Positions 18,471 through 26,706 of a DNA stretch of 64,000 nt are shown one piece after another (within the stretch, counting starts at the first letter, position 1; each line of letters opens with the position of its first letter). A model generated the notes under the pieces. It had not been told where the DNA came from, did no database searches, and saw only the letters and a program-made list of their open reading frames with translations. The stretch comes from Paenimyroides tangerinum. GTDB taxonomy: Bacteria > Bacteroidota > Bacteroidia > Flavobacteriales > Flavobacteriaceae. The stretch spans positions 62,001 to 126,000 of the forward strand of contig NZ_RQVQ01000001.1 of NCBI RefSeq assembly GCF_003865405.1, written 5' to 3'. The position numbers were made by a program, and so were the translations under genes.

Positions 18471-19532
18471 ATGAAAAAAGTTTTAATTATTCAGAATAAA
18501 CGCATTGGTGATGTTTTGATAAGTTCAATTTTAGCAAACAATTTCAAGAAGCGATTTCCTGATAGCGAAATTCATTTTATGGCTTATGATTTTACAACTG
18601 GTGTTCTAATCAATAATCCGAATATAGATAAAATTATTCCGATTAAAGAAAAAGAGCTAAAAAAGCTTCCAAATTTATTCAAAAAGATTAAAGAAGTTAG
18701 AAACGAAAAATACGATATTATTTTAGACCCGTATTCAAAATTTCAATCTCGAATCATCTGTAAATTTTCTAATGCTAAAATAACAGTCGGTAATAACAGT
18801 CGCAAAAAGCTTGGAAACTTAGGCTATTACACCAATCCGGTTACTTTACTAAAAGAAAAAACGCATATTGCTGGAAAAGCAATTGAAGATCGTATTCAGC
18901 TATTAAAACAAATCGATGGTTTTAATACGTTTGATTACGAACCTAAAATTTATATATCAGAAGCTGAAAAAAGCGAAAAATTAATTCCTACAAATAATTT
19001 TAAAAAAACCGTTGTTTTAGGAGTTTTAGGAAGTACACCGCAAAAATCAATGCCGTATGAATATGTTGCAGCTTTAAGTGATTTTATTTCTGAAAATTTT
19101 GATGTCAATATTCTTTTTAATTACGCACCAAATCAAAAAAGTGAAGCTTTAAAAATATATGAGATTTGTAAAAACAAAGAACATATTATTTTTGAATTTA
19201 ATGCACCGACCATTCGAGATTTCATTAAAATCATGAATGAAGCAGATGTTTTGGTTTCTAATGAAGGTGGAAGTGTTCATATCGCAAAAGCTTTAAATAA
19301 ACCAACTTATACGATTTTTTCACCTTATGTAAATAAAGATTTTTGGGCAAGTTTTGAAGATGGAAAATTTCATAAATCAATACATTTATTAGAAAAACTT
19401 CCTAATCTTTATAAAGAATTTTCTCATGAAGAACGAAAAGAAATCGAAAAAAACCCACACGAGTTATATAAAAAATTAACTCCGGAAATGATTATTCCGG
19501 AGTTAAGTGAATTTTTAAAAAATAATTTATAA
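18471..19532 (+). CDS. Family 9 glycosyltransferase (heptosyltransferase-like)
   Basis: A 353-residue GT-B protein typical of GT9. The N-terminus KVLIIQNKRIGDVLISS matches the IRlgaiGDvll strand-loop of ADP-heptose:LPS heptosyltransferases, and the C-terminal half contains VVLGVLGSTPQKSMPYEYV and ADVLVSNEGGSVHIAKAL, the donor-binding region with the expected GG(S/P)xH segment. It would add heptose or a similar sugar to the inner core at the cytoplasmic face. It is divergent from the kinase gene, and its 3' end stops 2 bases from the convergent GT2 gene. Confidence 0.87.
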   Translation: MKKVLIIQNKRIGDVLISSILANNFKKRFPDSEIHFMAYDFTTGVLINNPNIDKIIPIKEKELKKLPNLFKKIKEVRNEKYDIILDPYSKFQSRIICKFSNAKITVGNNSRKKLGNLGYYTNPVTLLKEKTHIAGKAIEDRIQLLKQIDGFNTFDYEPKIYISEAEKSEKLIPTNNFKKTVVLGVLGSTPQKSMPYEYVAALSDFISENFDVNILFNYAPNQKSEALKIYEICKNKEHIIFEFNAPTIRDFIKIMNEADVLVSNEGGSVHIAKALNKPTYTIFSPYVNKDFWASFEDGKFHKSIHLLEKLPNLYKEFSHEERKEIEKNPHELYKKLTPEMIIPELSEFLKNNL

Positions 19533-19534
19533 TC

Positions 19535-20353
19535 TTATTTCTTTACGATACCAAAATCAGTCCAAGGTCTTTTCGAAGATCTTGTTTCTTTTCTTATATT
19601 TTGATTTTTTTCAATCGATTCTTTTGTTGCATAACCACGTTTGTGATCTAAATGCAAACAAGTTGTTGAATATCTAATTTGTTTAGGTTTAACACCCAAA
19701 TTCACCAAACGCTCACCTAATTCGCGATCTTGACCACCGTATTGCATACGTTCGTCAAAACCATTAATTTTAAGAATATCCGATTTCCAACCAGATGCAT
19801 TATGTCCATTCCAACTCGGATTGGTTGGAGTTAAGGCATTTAAAACAGAACTTTTCACACCATAAGCGTCGATTTTATGATTTTTGAAAGACGATTTCAT
19901 TCCGTTCTTTTTCAACCAAGAAACATCGAAACATTTATCTGAATAAATATCCTCTTTATTAATTTTATGCGATAAATCCATCGGCAGTTTGTGATATCCA
20001 CCAGATAAAAAATAACCTTCTTCTCTGAATTTAATATGTTGTTCAACGAAATCTGGACGAGGAATACAATCGCCATCAGACATCATTATATAATCTGTCG
20101 TACAAGCAAGAATCGCTTTATTTAAAATTTGAGATTTCTGAAAACCATTATCTTCGTGCCAAACGTGAATAATCGGATAAAAAACTTCTTTGCGTAATTC
20201 ATCAATCATATCAATCGTTTCTTGGCGAGAACCATCATCTGCAATCACCATTTCAAAATTTCGATAGGTTTGCGTGTTATAACCCCAAATTACTTTCTTA
20301 AGCCATTCGGGTGAATTATATGTCGATATAATAACTGAAATATTCTTTTGCAT
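19535..20353 (-). CDS. Family 2 glycosyltransferase with galactosyltransferase-like C-terminal region
   Basis: From ATG 20353 the protein has 272 residues and begins MQKNISVIISTYNSPEWLKK. Motifs include MVIADDGSRQE, the DxD-type MMSDGDCIPRPDF, and YGGQDRELGERLVNLG, a GGxDxE-type segment found in N-terminal-domain galactosyltransferase-like GT2 proteins. An upstream in-frame GTG at 20392 would add 13 residues, but they are antisense to the divergent promoter region. The gene is divergent from the WaaE-like gene at 20411. Confidence 0.85.
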   Translation of the reverse strand: MQKNISVIISTYNSPEWLKKVIWGYNTQTYRNFEMVIADDGSRQETIDMIDELRKEVFYPIIHVWHEDNGFQKSQILNKAILACTTDYIMMSDGDCIPRPDFVEQHIKFREEGYFLSGGYHKLPMDLSHKINKEDIYSDKCFDVSWLKKNGMKSSFKNHKIDAYGVKSSVLNALTPTNPSWNGHNASGWKSDILKINGFDERMQYGGQDRELGERLVNLGVKPKQIRYSTTCLHLDHKRGYATKESIEKNQNIRKETRSSKRPWTDFGIVKK

Positions 20354-20360
20354 AATAGTG

Positions 20361-20368
20361 CAAAGATA
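20361..20368 (-). promoter_or_regulatory. -7 promoter element of the GT2 gene
   Basis: On the minus strand the sequence is TATCTTTG, matching TAnnTTTG, only 7 bases upstream of the ATG at 20353. If it is used, the mRNA would be nearly leaderless. Confidence 0.45.
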
Positions 20369-20410
20369 CGTATTTTTGGTAAATCCGAACACTTAACAAA
20401 TTCATAAATA

Positions 20411-21148
20411 ATGAACAGAATTTCTGTAATCATACCAACTTATAACGAAGAAACTTATATCGAAGATGCTTTAAATTCAGTTGCTTTTGCGGATGAAATT
20501 ATAGTAGTAGATTCTTTTAGTTCAGATCGCACTAAAGAGATTGCAGAAAAATTTGGATGTAAAGTGGTTCAAAGAAAATTTGACAATTTTTCGGCTCAAA
20601 AAAATTTCGCTATTAAATATGCAACTGCTGATTGGATTTTGTTTATCGATGGTGACGAACGTGTTTCGAAAAAATTGCAATACGAAATCAATGAAACGAT
20701 AAATAATCCAAAACATGCTGGTTACAAACTTCAGTTTCCACATTTTTATATGAATCGTTTTTTATATCATAAAGTGGACCGAGTGGTTCGTTTAGTTAAA
20801 AACGACAATGTTCATTTTACTGGTGATGTACATGAAAAACTTCACGTAAAAGGAAGTATTGGAATCTTAAAAAATTTCATGATTCATTATACCTATAAAG
20901 GTTTATTTCATTTTTTAAGCAAGAAAGATTCTTATGCTTGGTTTCAGGCAGGAGAATCGTTTAAAAAGAAGAAGAAAGTCACTTATTTTCATTTGGTCTT
21001 TAAACCTTTTTATCGATTTTTTTCGGGTTACGTTTTAAAACGTGGTTTTCTAGATGGTGTTCCAGGTCTTGCTGTTGCAAGTATAAATGCATATGGCGTT
21101 TTTTCTCGTTACGTGAAATTGATGTTACTTCAACGTAATTTAAAATAA
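20411..21148 (+). CDS. WaaE/KdtX-like core glycosyltransferase (GT2)
   Basis: A 245-residue protein matching the WaaE/KdtX type of GT2. It has IIPTYNEETYIEDAL, the VDSFSSDRT nucleotide site, FSAQKNFAIKYATADWILFIDGDERV (the extended DxD region, quoted here in part as IDGDERV), and the family-typical FTGDVHEKLHV and FKPFYRFFSGYVLKRGFLDG stretches. WaaE enzymes add a beta-1,4-glucose to inner-core heptose. It overlaps the convergent deacetylase gene by 9 bases. A second, similar gene lies 0.8 kb downstream, so the two may add successive core sugars. Confidence 0.85.
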   Translation: MNRISVIIPTYNEETYIEDALNSVAFADEIIVVDSFSSDRTKEIAEKFGCKVVQRKFDNFSAQKNFAIKYATADWILFIDGDERVSKKLQYEINETINNPKHAGYKLQFPHFYMNRFLYHKVDRVVRLVKNDNVHFTGDVHEKLHVKGSIGILKNFMIHYTYKGLFHFLSKKDSYAWFQAGESFKKKKKVTYFHLVFKPFYRFFSGYVLKRGFLDGVPGLAVASINAYGVFSRYVKLMLLQRNLK

Positions 21149-21853
21149 CTTTAGTTTACCAAATTTTAATTTTAGTTTAAATTTCAAAAGTGAATCTTCA
21201 CCTTTGATGTCGATTCGTTGAATTTCATATTTATCATTAAAAGGAAATTTACTTACACGATTACCAATTCGCAAAGCGAAAAGCATTTTATTTTTTTCCA
21301 AAACTTTAAAAAAAGCTTCTTTTTCAGTCGAAACTTTTTTGGGATATTTCCCATAAGGATAAGCGATTGCTTTGAAAACGTTCAATTGATTTTCTACAAC
21401 AAATGCTTCAGACAATTCGAAATCTGACTGAGATTCTTCTAACGAAATTTTCTCAAAATTACGATGCGCAAACGAATGGTATCCCAATTCAATATTGTCT
21501 GGAACTGCCTTTAACTCGTCAATAGTCATAATAGCTTCAGAAGATGAATTCCAATCATCAAAACCTCCAACGTATTTAAAAGGAATAAAAAACGTAGCTT
21601 TTAATCCATATTTTTGTAATAAAGGAATGGCAAATTCCATTTGATTTTTGGTTACATCATCAAAAGTCAAAATCACACTTTTTTGTGAAATTGTTTTTAG
21701 ATTTTGTAATTCAGACAAATGATATGTAGTATATTTGTTATCAATCAAATATTTAAACTGCTCTTCTAGCCTATCAACAAAAATGTTTAATCCTTTAGAT
21801 TTAGATTTTTCTGAAACAACATTGTGATACATTAAAATTGGTAGAGAACTCAT
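21140..21853 (-). CDS. Polysaccharide deacetylase (NodB-homology domain)
   Basis: From ATG 21853 the product has 237 residues and begins MSSLPILMYHNVV, the usual start of carbohydrate esterase 4 proteins. The first motif is LTFDDV (family: TFDDG), keeping both metal/catalytic aspartates but with valine in place of glycine. The second motif YHSFAHRNF gives the HxxxH metal ligands, and AYPYGKYP the substrate-groove motif. No signal peptide is evident from this start. It is convergent with one WaaE-like gene and divergent from the other, so it probably modifies the same surface glycan by removing N- or O-acetyl groups. Confidence 0.82.
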   Translation of the reverse strand: MSSLPILMYHNVVSEKSKSKGLNIFVDRLEEQFKYLIDNKYTTYHLSELQNLKTISQKSVILTFDDVTKNQMEFAIPLLQKYGLKATFFIPFKYVGGFDDWNSSSEAIMTIDELKAVPDNIELGYHSFAHRNFEKISLEESQSDFELSEAFVVENQLNVFKAIAYPYGKYPKKVSTEKEAFFKVLEKNKMLFALRIGNRVSKFPFNDKYEIQRIDIKGEDSLLKFKLKLKFGKLKLF

Positions 21854-21925
21854 TAATATTTTGATTTTAAATTTGAGACTAAAATAGTACATTTGTTTTA
21901 TAAAAATTGACAAAAAAGAAAAAAA

Positions 21926-22678
21926 TTGACGCCAAAAATAACCGCTTTAGCTATTACATTAAACGAAGAACAAAATATTGAAAGATATATTAAGAGTTTG
22001 CATTTCGCCGATGAAATAATCATTGTTGATTCATTTAGCAATGACAAAACAGTTGAAATTGCAAAGAATTTAAATGTAAAGGTTATACAGAATAAATTTA
22101 TTGATTTTTCTTCGCAACGCAATTTTGCTATTAATCAAGCGTCAAATGATTGGATTTTATTTTTTGATTTAGATGAATATGTAACTGATGATTTACGAAA
22201 TGAAATCATTGAAAACATTTCAACTCCAAATGGAAAGGTTGCTTTTTTTATTAAACGTCAATTTAATTTTTTAGGAAAAAAAATCAATTTTGGTGGGTGG
22301 CAAAACGACAAAGCTGCTCGAGTTTTCAATAAAAAATACTGCAAATTTGAGGGTTTAGTGCATGAGAGTTTAAAAATTGATGGCCAATTTGGAAAATTAA
22401 AGCACAAACTGAATCACGAAAGTTACAATTCTTTTGATTTATATAATGCTAAATTAAATTTATACAGCAAACTACAAGCTGAAAAATTATATGCAAAAAA
22501 ATTGAAACCAAACGCCTATCATTTTTTATTCAGACCTTTTTACAGATTTACTTGGCAATATGTTTACAGACTAGGTTTTTTAGATGGAAAGGAAGGATTT
22601 ATCTTGGCTTATGTTCACGGTTTTGCAGTCTTTAAAAGATACTTACAATTATGGATGAAATACAGAAAACTCGATTAA
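21926..22678 (+). CDS. Second WaaE/KdtX-like glycosyltransferase (GT2), TTG start
   Basis: This 250-residue protein is a paralogue of the gene at 20411: ALAITLNEEQNIERYI, VDSFSNDKTVEIA, FSSQRNFAI, WILFFDLDEYV, FEGLVHESLKIDG and the C-terminal FRPFYRFTWQYVYRLGFLDG all align. The start is TTG at 21926, because the frame has a stop at 21908 and no ATG or GTG in between or soon after. It is the first gene of a plus-strand run continuing through DUF5672 and the tandem paralogues, with gaps of a few bases or overlaps, so it is likely the head of an operon. Confidence 0.83.
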   Translation: MTPKITALAITLNEEQNIERYIKSLHFADEIIIVDSFSNDKTVEIAKNLNVKVIQNKFIDFSSQRNFAINQASNDWILFFDLDEYVTDDLRNEIIENISTPNGKVAFFIKRQFNFLGKKINFGGWQNDKAARVFNKKYCKFEGLVHESLKIDGQFGKLKHKLNHESYNSFDLYNAKLNLYSKLQAEKLYAKKLKPNAYHFLFRPFYRFTWQYVYRLGFLDGKEGFILAYVHGFAVFKRYLQLWMKYRKLD

Positions 22679-22680
22679 GA

Positions 22681-23493
22681 ATGAATGAAAATAAAAAATC
22701 TTGTATAGTAATTCCTGTCTATCAGACAAAACTTAATAATACTGAAATAGTATCATTAAATCAAACATTATCTATTTTTAAAAATGAACAAATTTTTATT
22801 GTTTCACCAAATTCTTTAAATCTTGAATCCTTTTTAGAAAGTTATAATCTAAATACAAAAAACGTAATTCGCTTTGCAGATGATTACTTCAAAAATATAG
22901 ATGGATACAACAAATTATTGATGGATTCTATCTTTTATGAAAAATTTTTAGAATATGATTATATGCTAATTTGTCAACTTGATGTTTTTGTTTTTGAAAA
23001 TCAGTTGACCTATTGGGTAAACAAAAATTACGATTATATTGGCGCACCTTGGTTGGATAGCGAAAAAAGTTTTTTTAGAGATTTTTCAAGAAATTTAAAT
23101 TCTTTATTTAGAAAAATAGCAAATAAAAAACAACGAAGTTTTGAACATTTAAATCAGGTTGGAAATGGTGGATTTTCATTGAGAAACGTTAGTAAACATT
23201 ATGAAATTTCTTTAAAAGAGATTGATTTAATTTCTGAAAACATCATCAAACGACCATCTAATAATTATTATATTGAGGATGTTTTTTGGTCAATTCAAAT
23301 ACCTCAAAAATACAGTGATTTTAAAATACCAAATTACATAGAGGCTTTGAATTTTGCTTTTGATAGAAAACCAAAACTAGCCTTTAAATTAAATAGTAAT
23401 AAATATCCGTTTGCTTGTCACGGATTTAATAAACCTAAAGTTTTTGATTTTTGGAAAACTAAAATCGATGCCTTAAAAAAAATATCCATATGA
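22681..23493 (+). CDS. DUF5672 family protein, putative glycosyltransferase
   Basis: The 270-residue product has the DUF5672 features: CIVIPVYQ at the N-terminus, YMLICQLDVFVF (DxD-like), YDYIGAPWL, the glycine-rich VGNGGFSLRN, the acidic YIEDVFWSI and the C-terminal PFACHGFNK. DUF5672 resembles GT-A enzymes and is usually found in glycan loci, but as far as I know its reaction is not established. I start it at ATG 22681, 3 bases after the preceding stop; an ATG at 22651 would overlap the previous gene by 28 bases. Its stop overlaps the next start (ATGA). Confidence 0.8.
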   Translation: MNENKKSCIVIPVYQTKLNNTEIVSLNQTLSIFKNEQIFIVSPNSLNLESFLESYNLNTKNVIRFADDYFKNIDGYNKLLMDSIFYEKFLEYDYMLICQLDVFVFENQLTYWVNKNYDYIGAPWLDSEKSFFRDFSRNLNSLFRKIANKKQRSFEHLNQVGNGGFSLRNVSKHYEISLKEIDLISENIIKRPSNNYYIEDVFWSIQIPQKYSDFKIPNYIEALNFAFDRKPKLAFKLNSNKYPFACHGFNKPKVFDFWKTKIDALKKISI

Positions 23494-24449
23494 AATGTAT
23501 TGCCATTTTAAGTTTTGATTTATGGGGTTTCAACAAAAAAATTGCCGAACATCTTACTCAAAATGGATATCAGGTAATTTTTATAAACACAGAAGATATA
23601 CATTTTGAATATAAAAATATTTTCCATAAACTAAATAATGCGTTTAGTAAAATTCTCTTTAAAAGAAATCTTAAGAAAGAAGCAAAAAATAAAAAATTAG
23701 CACAAAAAATAGCTTCTATTACTACTGAAATTGATGATTTTTTAATCATTAATCCAGGACATTTTAAGTCAGAAATATTAATGCTTGCCAAACAAAAATC
23801 AAAAAAATTGATCGCTTATAATTATGATAGTCTTGAAAGAGTTCCGTTACCAAACAATTATGAAGTAATATTTGATGAAGTTTTTTCATTTGACGATGAA
23901 GATGCGAAAAAAAACAACTTTAAACATATCACAAATTTCATATATTTAGATAAGGTAAACTCAATTAATCAAGAATACAATTTAAAAGCATTTACTGTTC
24001 AGTTTAAAGATAAAACACGTTTAAATATATTAAATGAAATTGCTGATATTTTCATAGAAAAAAAAATAAACAACTTTGAATTTTATATTTTAGGCAGCAA
24101 AATAAAAAGAATAAATCCTAATATTAAATTCATAAAGAAAAAATTAGATTTAGATGTTGTATCCATAAAATCTGATCAATCAGAAATCATAATCGATATT
24201 GTGCATTCAAATCAATCAGGATTAAGTTTTAGAGTTTTTGAGGCAATAGCGCTTCAAAAAAAATTAATTACAACTAATAAGACGATCTTAAATTATGATT
24301 TTTATAACCCATCGAATATATTGGTTTTGGACGTCAATCAAATAAGCATTCCTGATTCTTTTTTAGAAAGTAAATTTGAAAAAATTGATCCAGAAATTTA
24401 CAACAAATACACAATTGAATCTTGGACTAAACAAGTTTTTCAAATTTAA
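23490..24449 (+). CDS. Unrecognised GT-B-like protein, tandem paralogue A
   Basis: I do not recognise a named family for this 319-residue protein. It is soluble, lysine-rich and has no signal peptide. The N-terminal half looks like a Rossmann domain (CIAILSFDLWGFNKKIAEHL, then LIAYNYDSLERVP). The C-terminal half contains IDIVHSNQSGLSFRVFEA, KLITTN and YDFYNPSNILVLD, which resemble the donor-sugar site of GT-B enzymes, where a Glu near FRVFEA would correspond to the EX7E region. The downstream gene is clearly homologous. It overlaps DUF5672 by four bases and is followed by its paralogue after 2 bases. A glycosyltransferase role is inferred from fold hints and context. Confidence 0.7.
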   Translation: MKCIAILSFDLWGFNKKIAEHLTQNGYQVIFINTEDIHFEYKNIFHKLNNAFSKILFKRNLKKEAKNKKLAQKIASITTEIDDFLIINPGHFKSEILMLAKQKSKKLIAYNYDSLERVPLPNNYEVIFDEVFSFDDEDAKKNNFKHITNFIYLDKVNSINQEYNLKAFTVQFKDKTRLNILNEIADIFIEKKINNFEFYILGSKIKRINPNIKFIKKKLDLDVVSIKSDQSEIIIDIVHSNQSGLSFRVFEAIALQKKLITTNKTILNYDFYNPSNILVLDVNQISIPDSFLESKFEKIDPEIYNKYTIESWTKQVFQI

Positions 24450-24451
24450 GT

Positions 24452-25402
24452 ATGACAAATAAACCTAAATTATTATTTTTTGCTCCAAACCATTTTGGAA
24501 TAGATAAAATCATATATCAAAATCTAGTTTCTTTAGACGCTTATGATATTACGGTTCTTGACGACAAACAATATCGTTATAAAAATATTTTTGAACGCAT
24601 CTACAATCAATTTTATAAATTTTTCTTTAAAAAGAATTTCAAGAAGATTTATAAAGGAAAAAGAGATATAAATATTCTCAAGAACAAAACATTTGACATA
24701 TCAATTGTTATAAGACCTGATCTATTGAGTAATGATTTTTTGGCATTTTTGAATAAAATAACAAAAAAAAATATTGTTATTTATTGGGATAGTATGGAAA
24801 AAATCCCAGACCAACTAAGAACAATAGAATATTTTAATTATCATTATAGTTTTGATTTTAAAGATTGCGCAAAGTATAACTTAAAGTTAAATACCAATTT
24901 TTACATAAATGATGAAATTAACCCAAATTCGGATTTTGATGTTTTTTATTTTGGCTCTTTAGATAATCGTATTTCAGATTTACAAAAGATTTTTGATAAA
25001 TTAGAACAATATAATTTAAAAATAAAATCGAAAATATATTCGAAGAAAAAACAAAAAGAAATTCATCAGTACATAGAATTTATATACGAAGAAGTTAATT
25101 TTAAAGATTGTTATAAATTTTCAGAAAACACCAAAGTTGTTGTTGATTTAGTTCATAAAAATCAAATTGGATTATCAATGCGTCCGTTTGAAGCACTTGG
25201 CTTAAAAAGAAAATTAATTACAACAAATACTTCAATCAAAGATTATGATTTTTACAATCCTAACAATATTTTTATAATTGAAGATATTAATAATTTCGAT
25301 ATTCCCACAAGTTTTTTTGAAAGTGAATATGAAGATATTGAACAAAATATTTCAAGTAAATATCACATTAAACCCTGGTTAGAAAATATATTAAAAACAT
25401 AA
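24452..25402 (+). CDS. Unrecognised GT-B-like protein, tandem paralogue B
   Basis: A 316-residue relative of the preceding gene. Matching blocks are VDLVHKNQIGLSMRPFEA, KLITTNTSIKDYDFYNP and IPTSFFESEYEDI, against the corresponding blocks of paralogue A, and IVIYWDSMEKIP against LIAYNYDSLERVP. The N-terminal halves are much more diverged (LLFFAPNHFGIDKIIYQNL), as expected if the two act on different acceptors while keeping a donor type. There is no membrane segment or signal peptide. About 90 bases separate it from the following GT4 gene. Function inferred only from context and the GT-B-like layout. Confidence 0.7.
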   Translation: MTNKPKLLFFAPNHFGIDKIIYQNLVSLDAYDITVLDDKQYRYKNIFERIYNQFYKFFFKKNFKKIYKGKRDINILKNKTFDISIVIRPDLLSNDFLAFLNKITKKNIVIYWDSMEKIPDQLRTIEYFNYHYSFDFKDCAKYNLKLNTNFYINDEINPNSDFDVFYFGSLDNRISDLQKIFDKLEQYNLKIKSKIYSKKKQKEIHQYIEFIYEEVNFKDCYKFSENTKVVVDLVHKNQIGLSMRPFEALGLKRKLITTNTSIKDYDFYNPNNIFIIEDINNFDIPTSFFESEYEDIEQNISSKYHIKPWLENILKT

Positions 25403-25492
25403 TAATCTACTATTTGTAAAAAAGTCTATTTTTAGGATTAGAATAGAAAGATTACTTAAAAAAATCAGATTATTAAAAATTTTAATTTTATT

Positions 25493-26632
25493 ATGAAACA
25501 AAAAATTTTATTTCTTTTTCATGAAGACACAAGAACTGGTGCCCCAAATGCATTGCTCGCTTTTTTAAATTATATTAATGAAAATCACACCAATGAATTC
25601 ATTATAGATGTCTTTGTTTTAAGATCTACAGGTGGAGAAATAGAACCCGATTTAAAAAAAATTTCTAGAAATTTTTATATTAAAAGAAAAAACAAATTAA
25701 TAAAAACAAAATTAATTAACATTTTCAAACCAATTTCATTAAAACTATTTGTTTTACAAAAATTTCATAAATACGATATCATTTACGGAAATACGGTTTT
25801 AACCTTAAAACATTTAAGTGAAATAAAAGAAAAGATTAAAACTGTAAAAACCATTTTATATGTACATGAGAGTCAATATTTATGCAATCTGCATTTAGAT
25901 CAAAAAAAGTCAATAGAACATTTTAAGAATATAGATAAAATTCTTGCAGTAGCTAAATTTACAGCAGACAACTTAATTACTAATTATAAAGTATCATCAG
26001 AAAAAATCGCAATTATACACCCATCAATTAAAAAAGAAGAAAAAAACCAAAACAACCCATTGAAGGGTATTTATAGCCAGAATGATTTAGTTTTAGCAAA
26101 TATTGGGCAACCTAGTTTAACTAAAGGAACCGAACTTATTCCGCAAATTGCTGATGCCTTACGCCGAAGAAACCCCAATCTTAAATTCAAAATATTAATT
26201 GTTGGAGTTAGTAATGAAAATGAATATATAAAAGCTATTAAATTAGATATAAACAAATTAGGACTTGAAAATTACATCGAACTAATTCAACATACTAAAA
26301 CACCTTTAAACTATTTAGAAATAGCTGATGCCTATCTAATTACTTCAAGAGAAGATTCATTTACTTTAATGGGAATACAAGCTGCTGTTTTTGGAAAACC
26401 AATTGTTACTTTTGATAAAAACACAGGTCTTACAGAAATTTTAGATAAGGAATGTACATATCAAGCAAATTATTTAGACATCACCGATTTTGTTGAAAAA
26501 ATAGAATTTATGTACACAAATCCTGAGCTCTCTAAAGAAAAAACAATTTTAGCGAAACAAAAATATGATACCTTTTTGGATTCTGATATATGCAATAGAA
26601 AACACTATTTAGAATTAAAAAAACTAACTTAA
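25493..26632 (+). CDS. Family 4 glycosyltransferase (GT-B fold)
   Basis: The 379-residue protein has the two halves of a GT4 enzyme. The N-terminal half begins KILFLFHEDTRTGAPNALL, with the glycine-containing acceptor loop, and has TILYVHESQYL. The C-terminal half has LANIGQPSLTKGTELIPQIA, LKFKILIVGVS, and the EX7E-type donor site around SREDSFTLMGIQAAVFGKPIVTF. It lies downstream of the tandem paralogues on the same strand and probably belongs to the same glycan pathway. The donor is unknown. Confidence 0.85.
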   Translation: MKQKILFLFHEDTRTGAPNALLAFLNYINENHTNEFIIDVFVLRSTGGEIEPDLKKISRNFYIKRKNKLIKTKLINIFKPISLKLFVLQKFHKYDIIYGNTVLTLKHLSEIKEKIKTVKTILYVHESQYLCNLHLDQKKSIEHFKNIDKILAVAKFTADNLITNYKVSSEKIAIIHPSIKKEEKNQNNPLKGIYSQNDLVLANIGQPSLTKGTELIPQIADALRRRNPNLKFKILIVGVSNENEYIKAIKLDINKLGLENYIELIQHTKTPLNYLEIADAYLITSREDSFTLMGIQAAVFGKPIVTFDKNTGLTEILDKECTYQANYLDITDFVEKIEFMYTNPELSKEKTILAKQKYDTFLDSDICNRKHYLELKKLT

Positions 26633-26706
26633 TAAAATTTAAGCACAAATTGTTTAAATTTGAATCAATCATAATAAAACTGTAATCCTTTAAAAATAAA
26701 ATCAAT

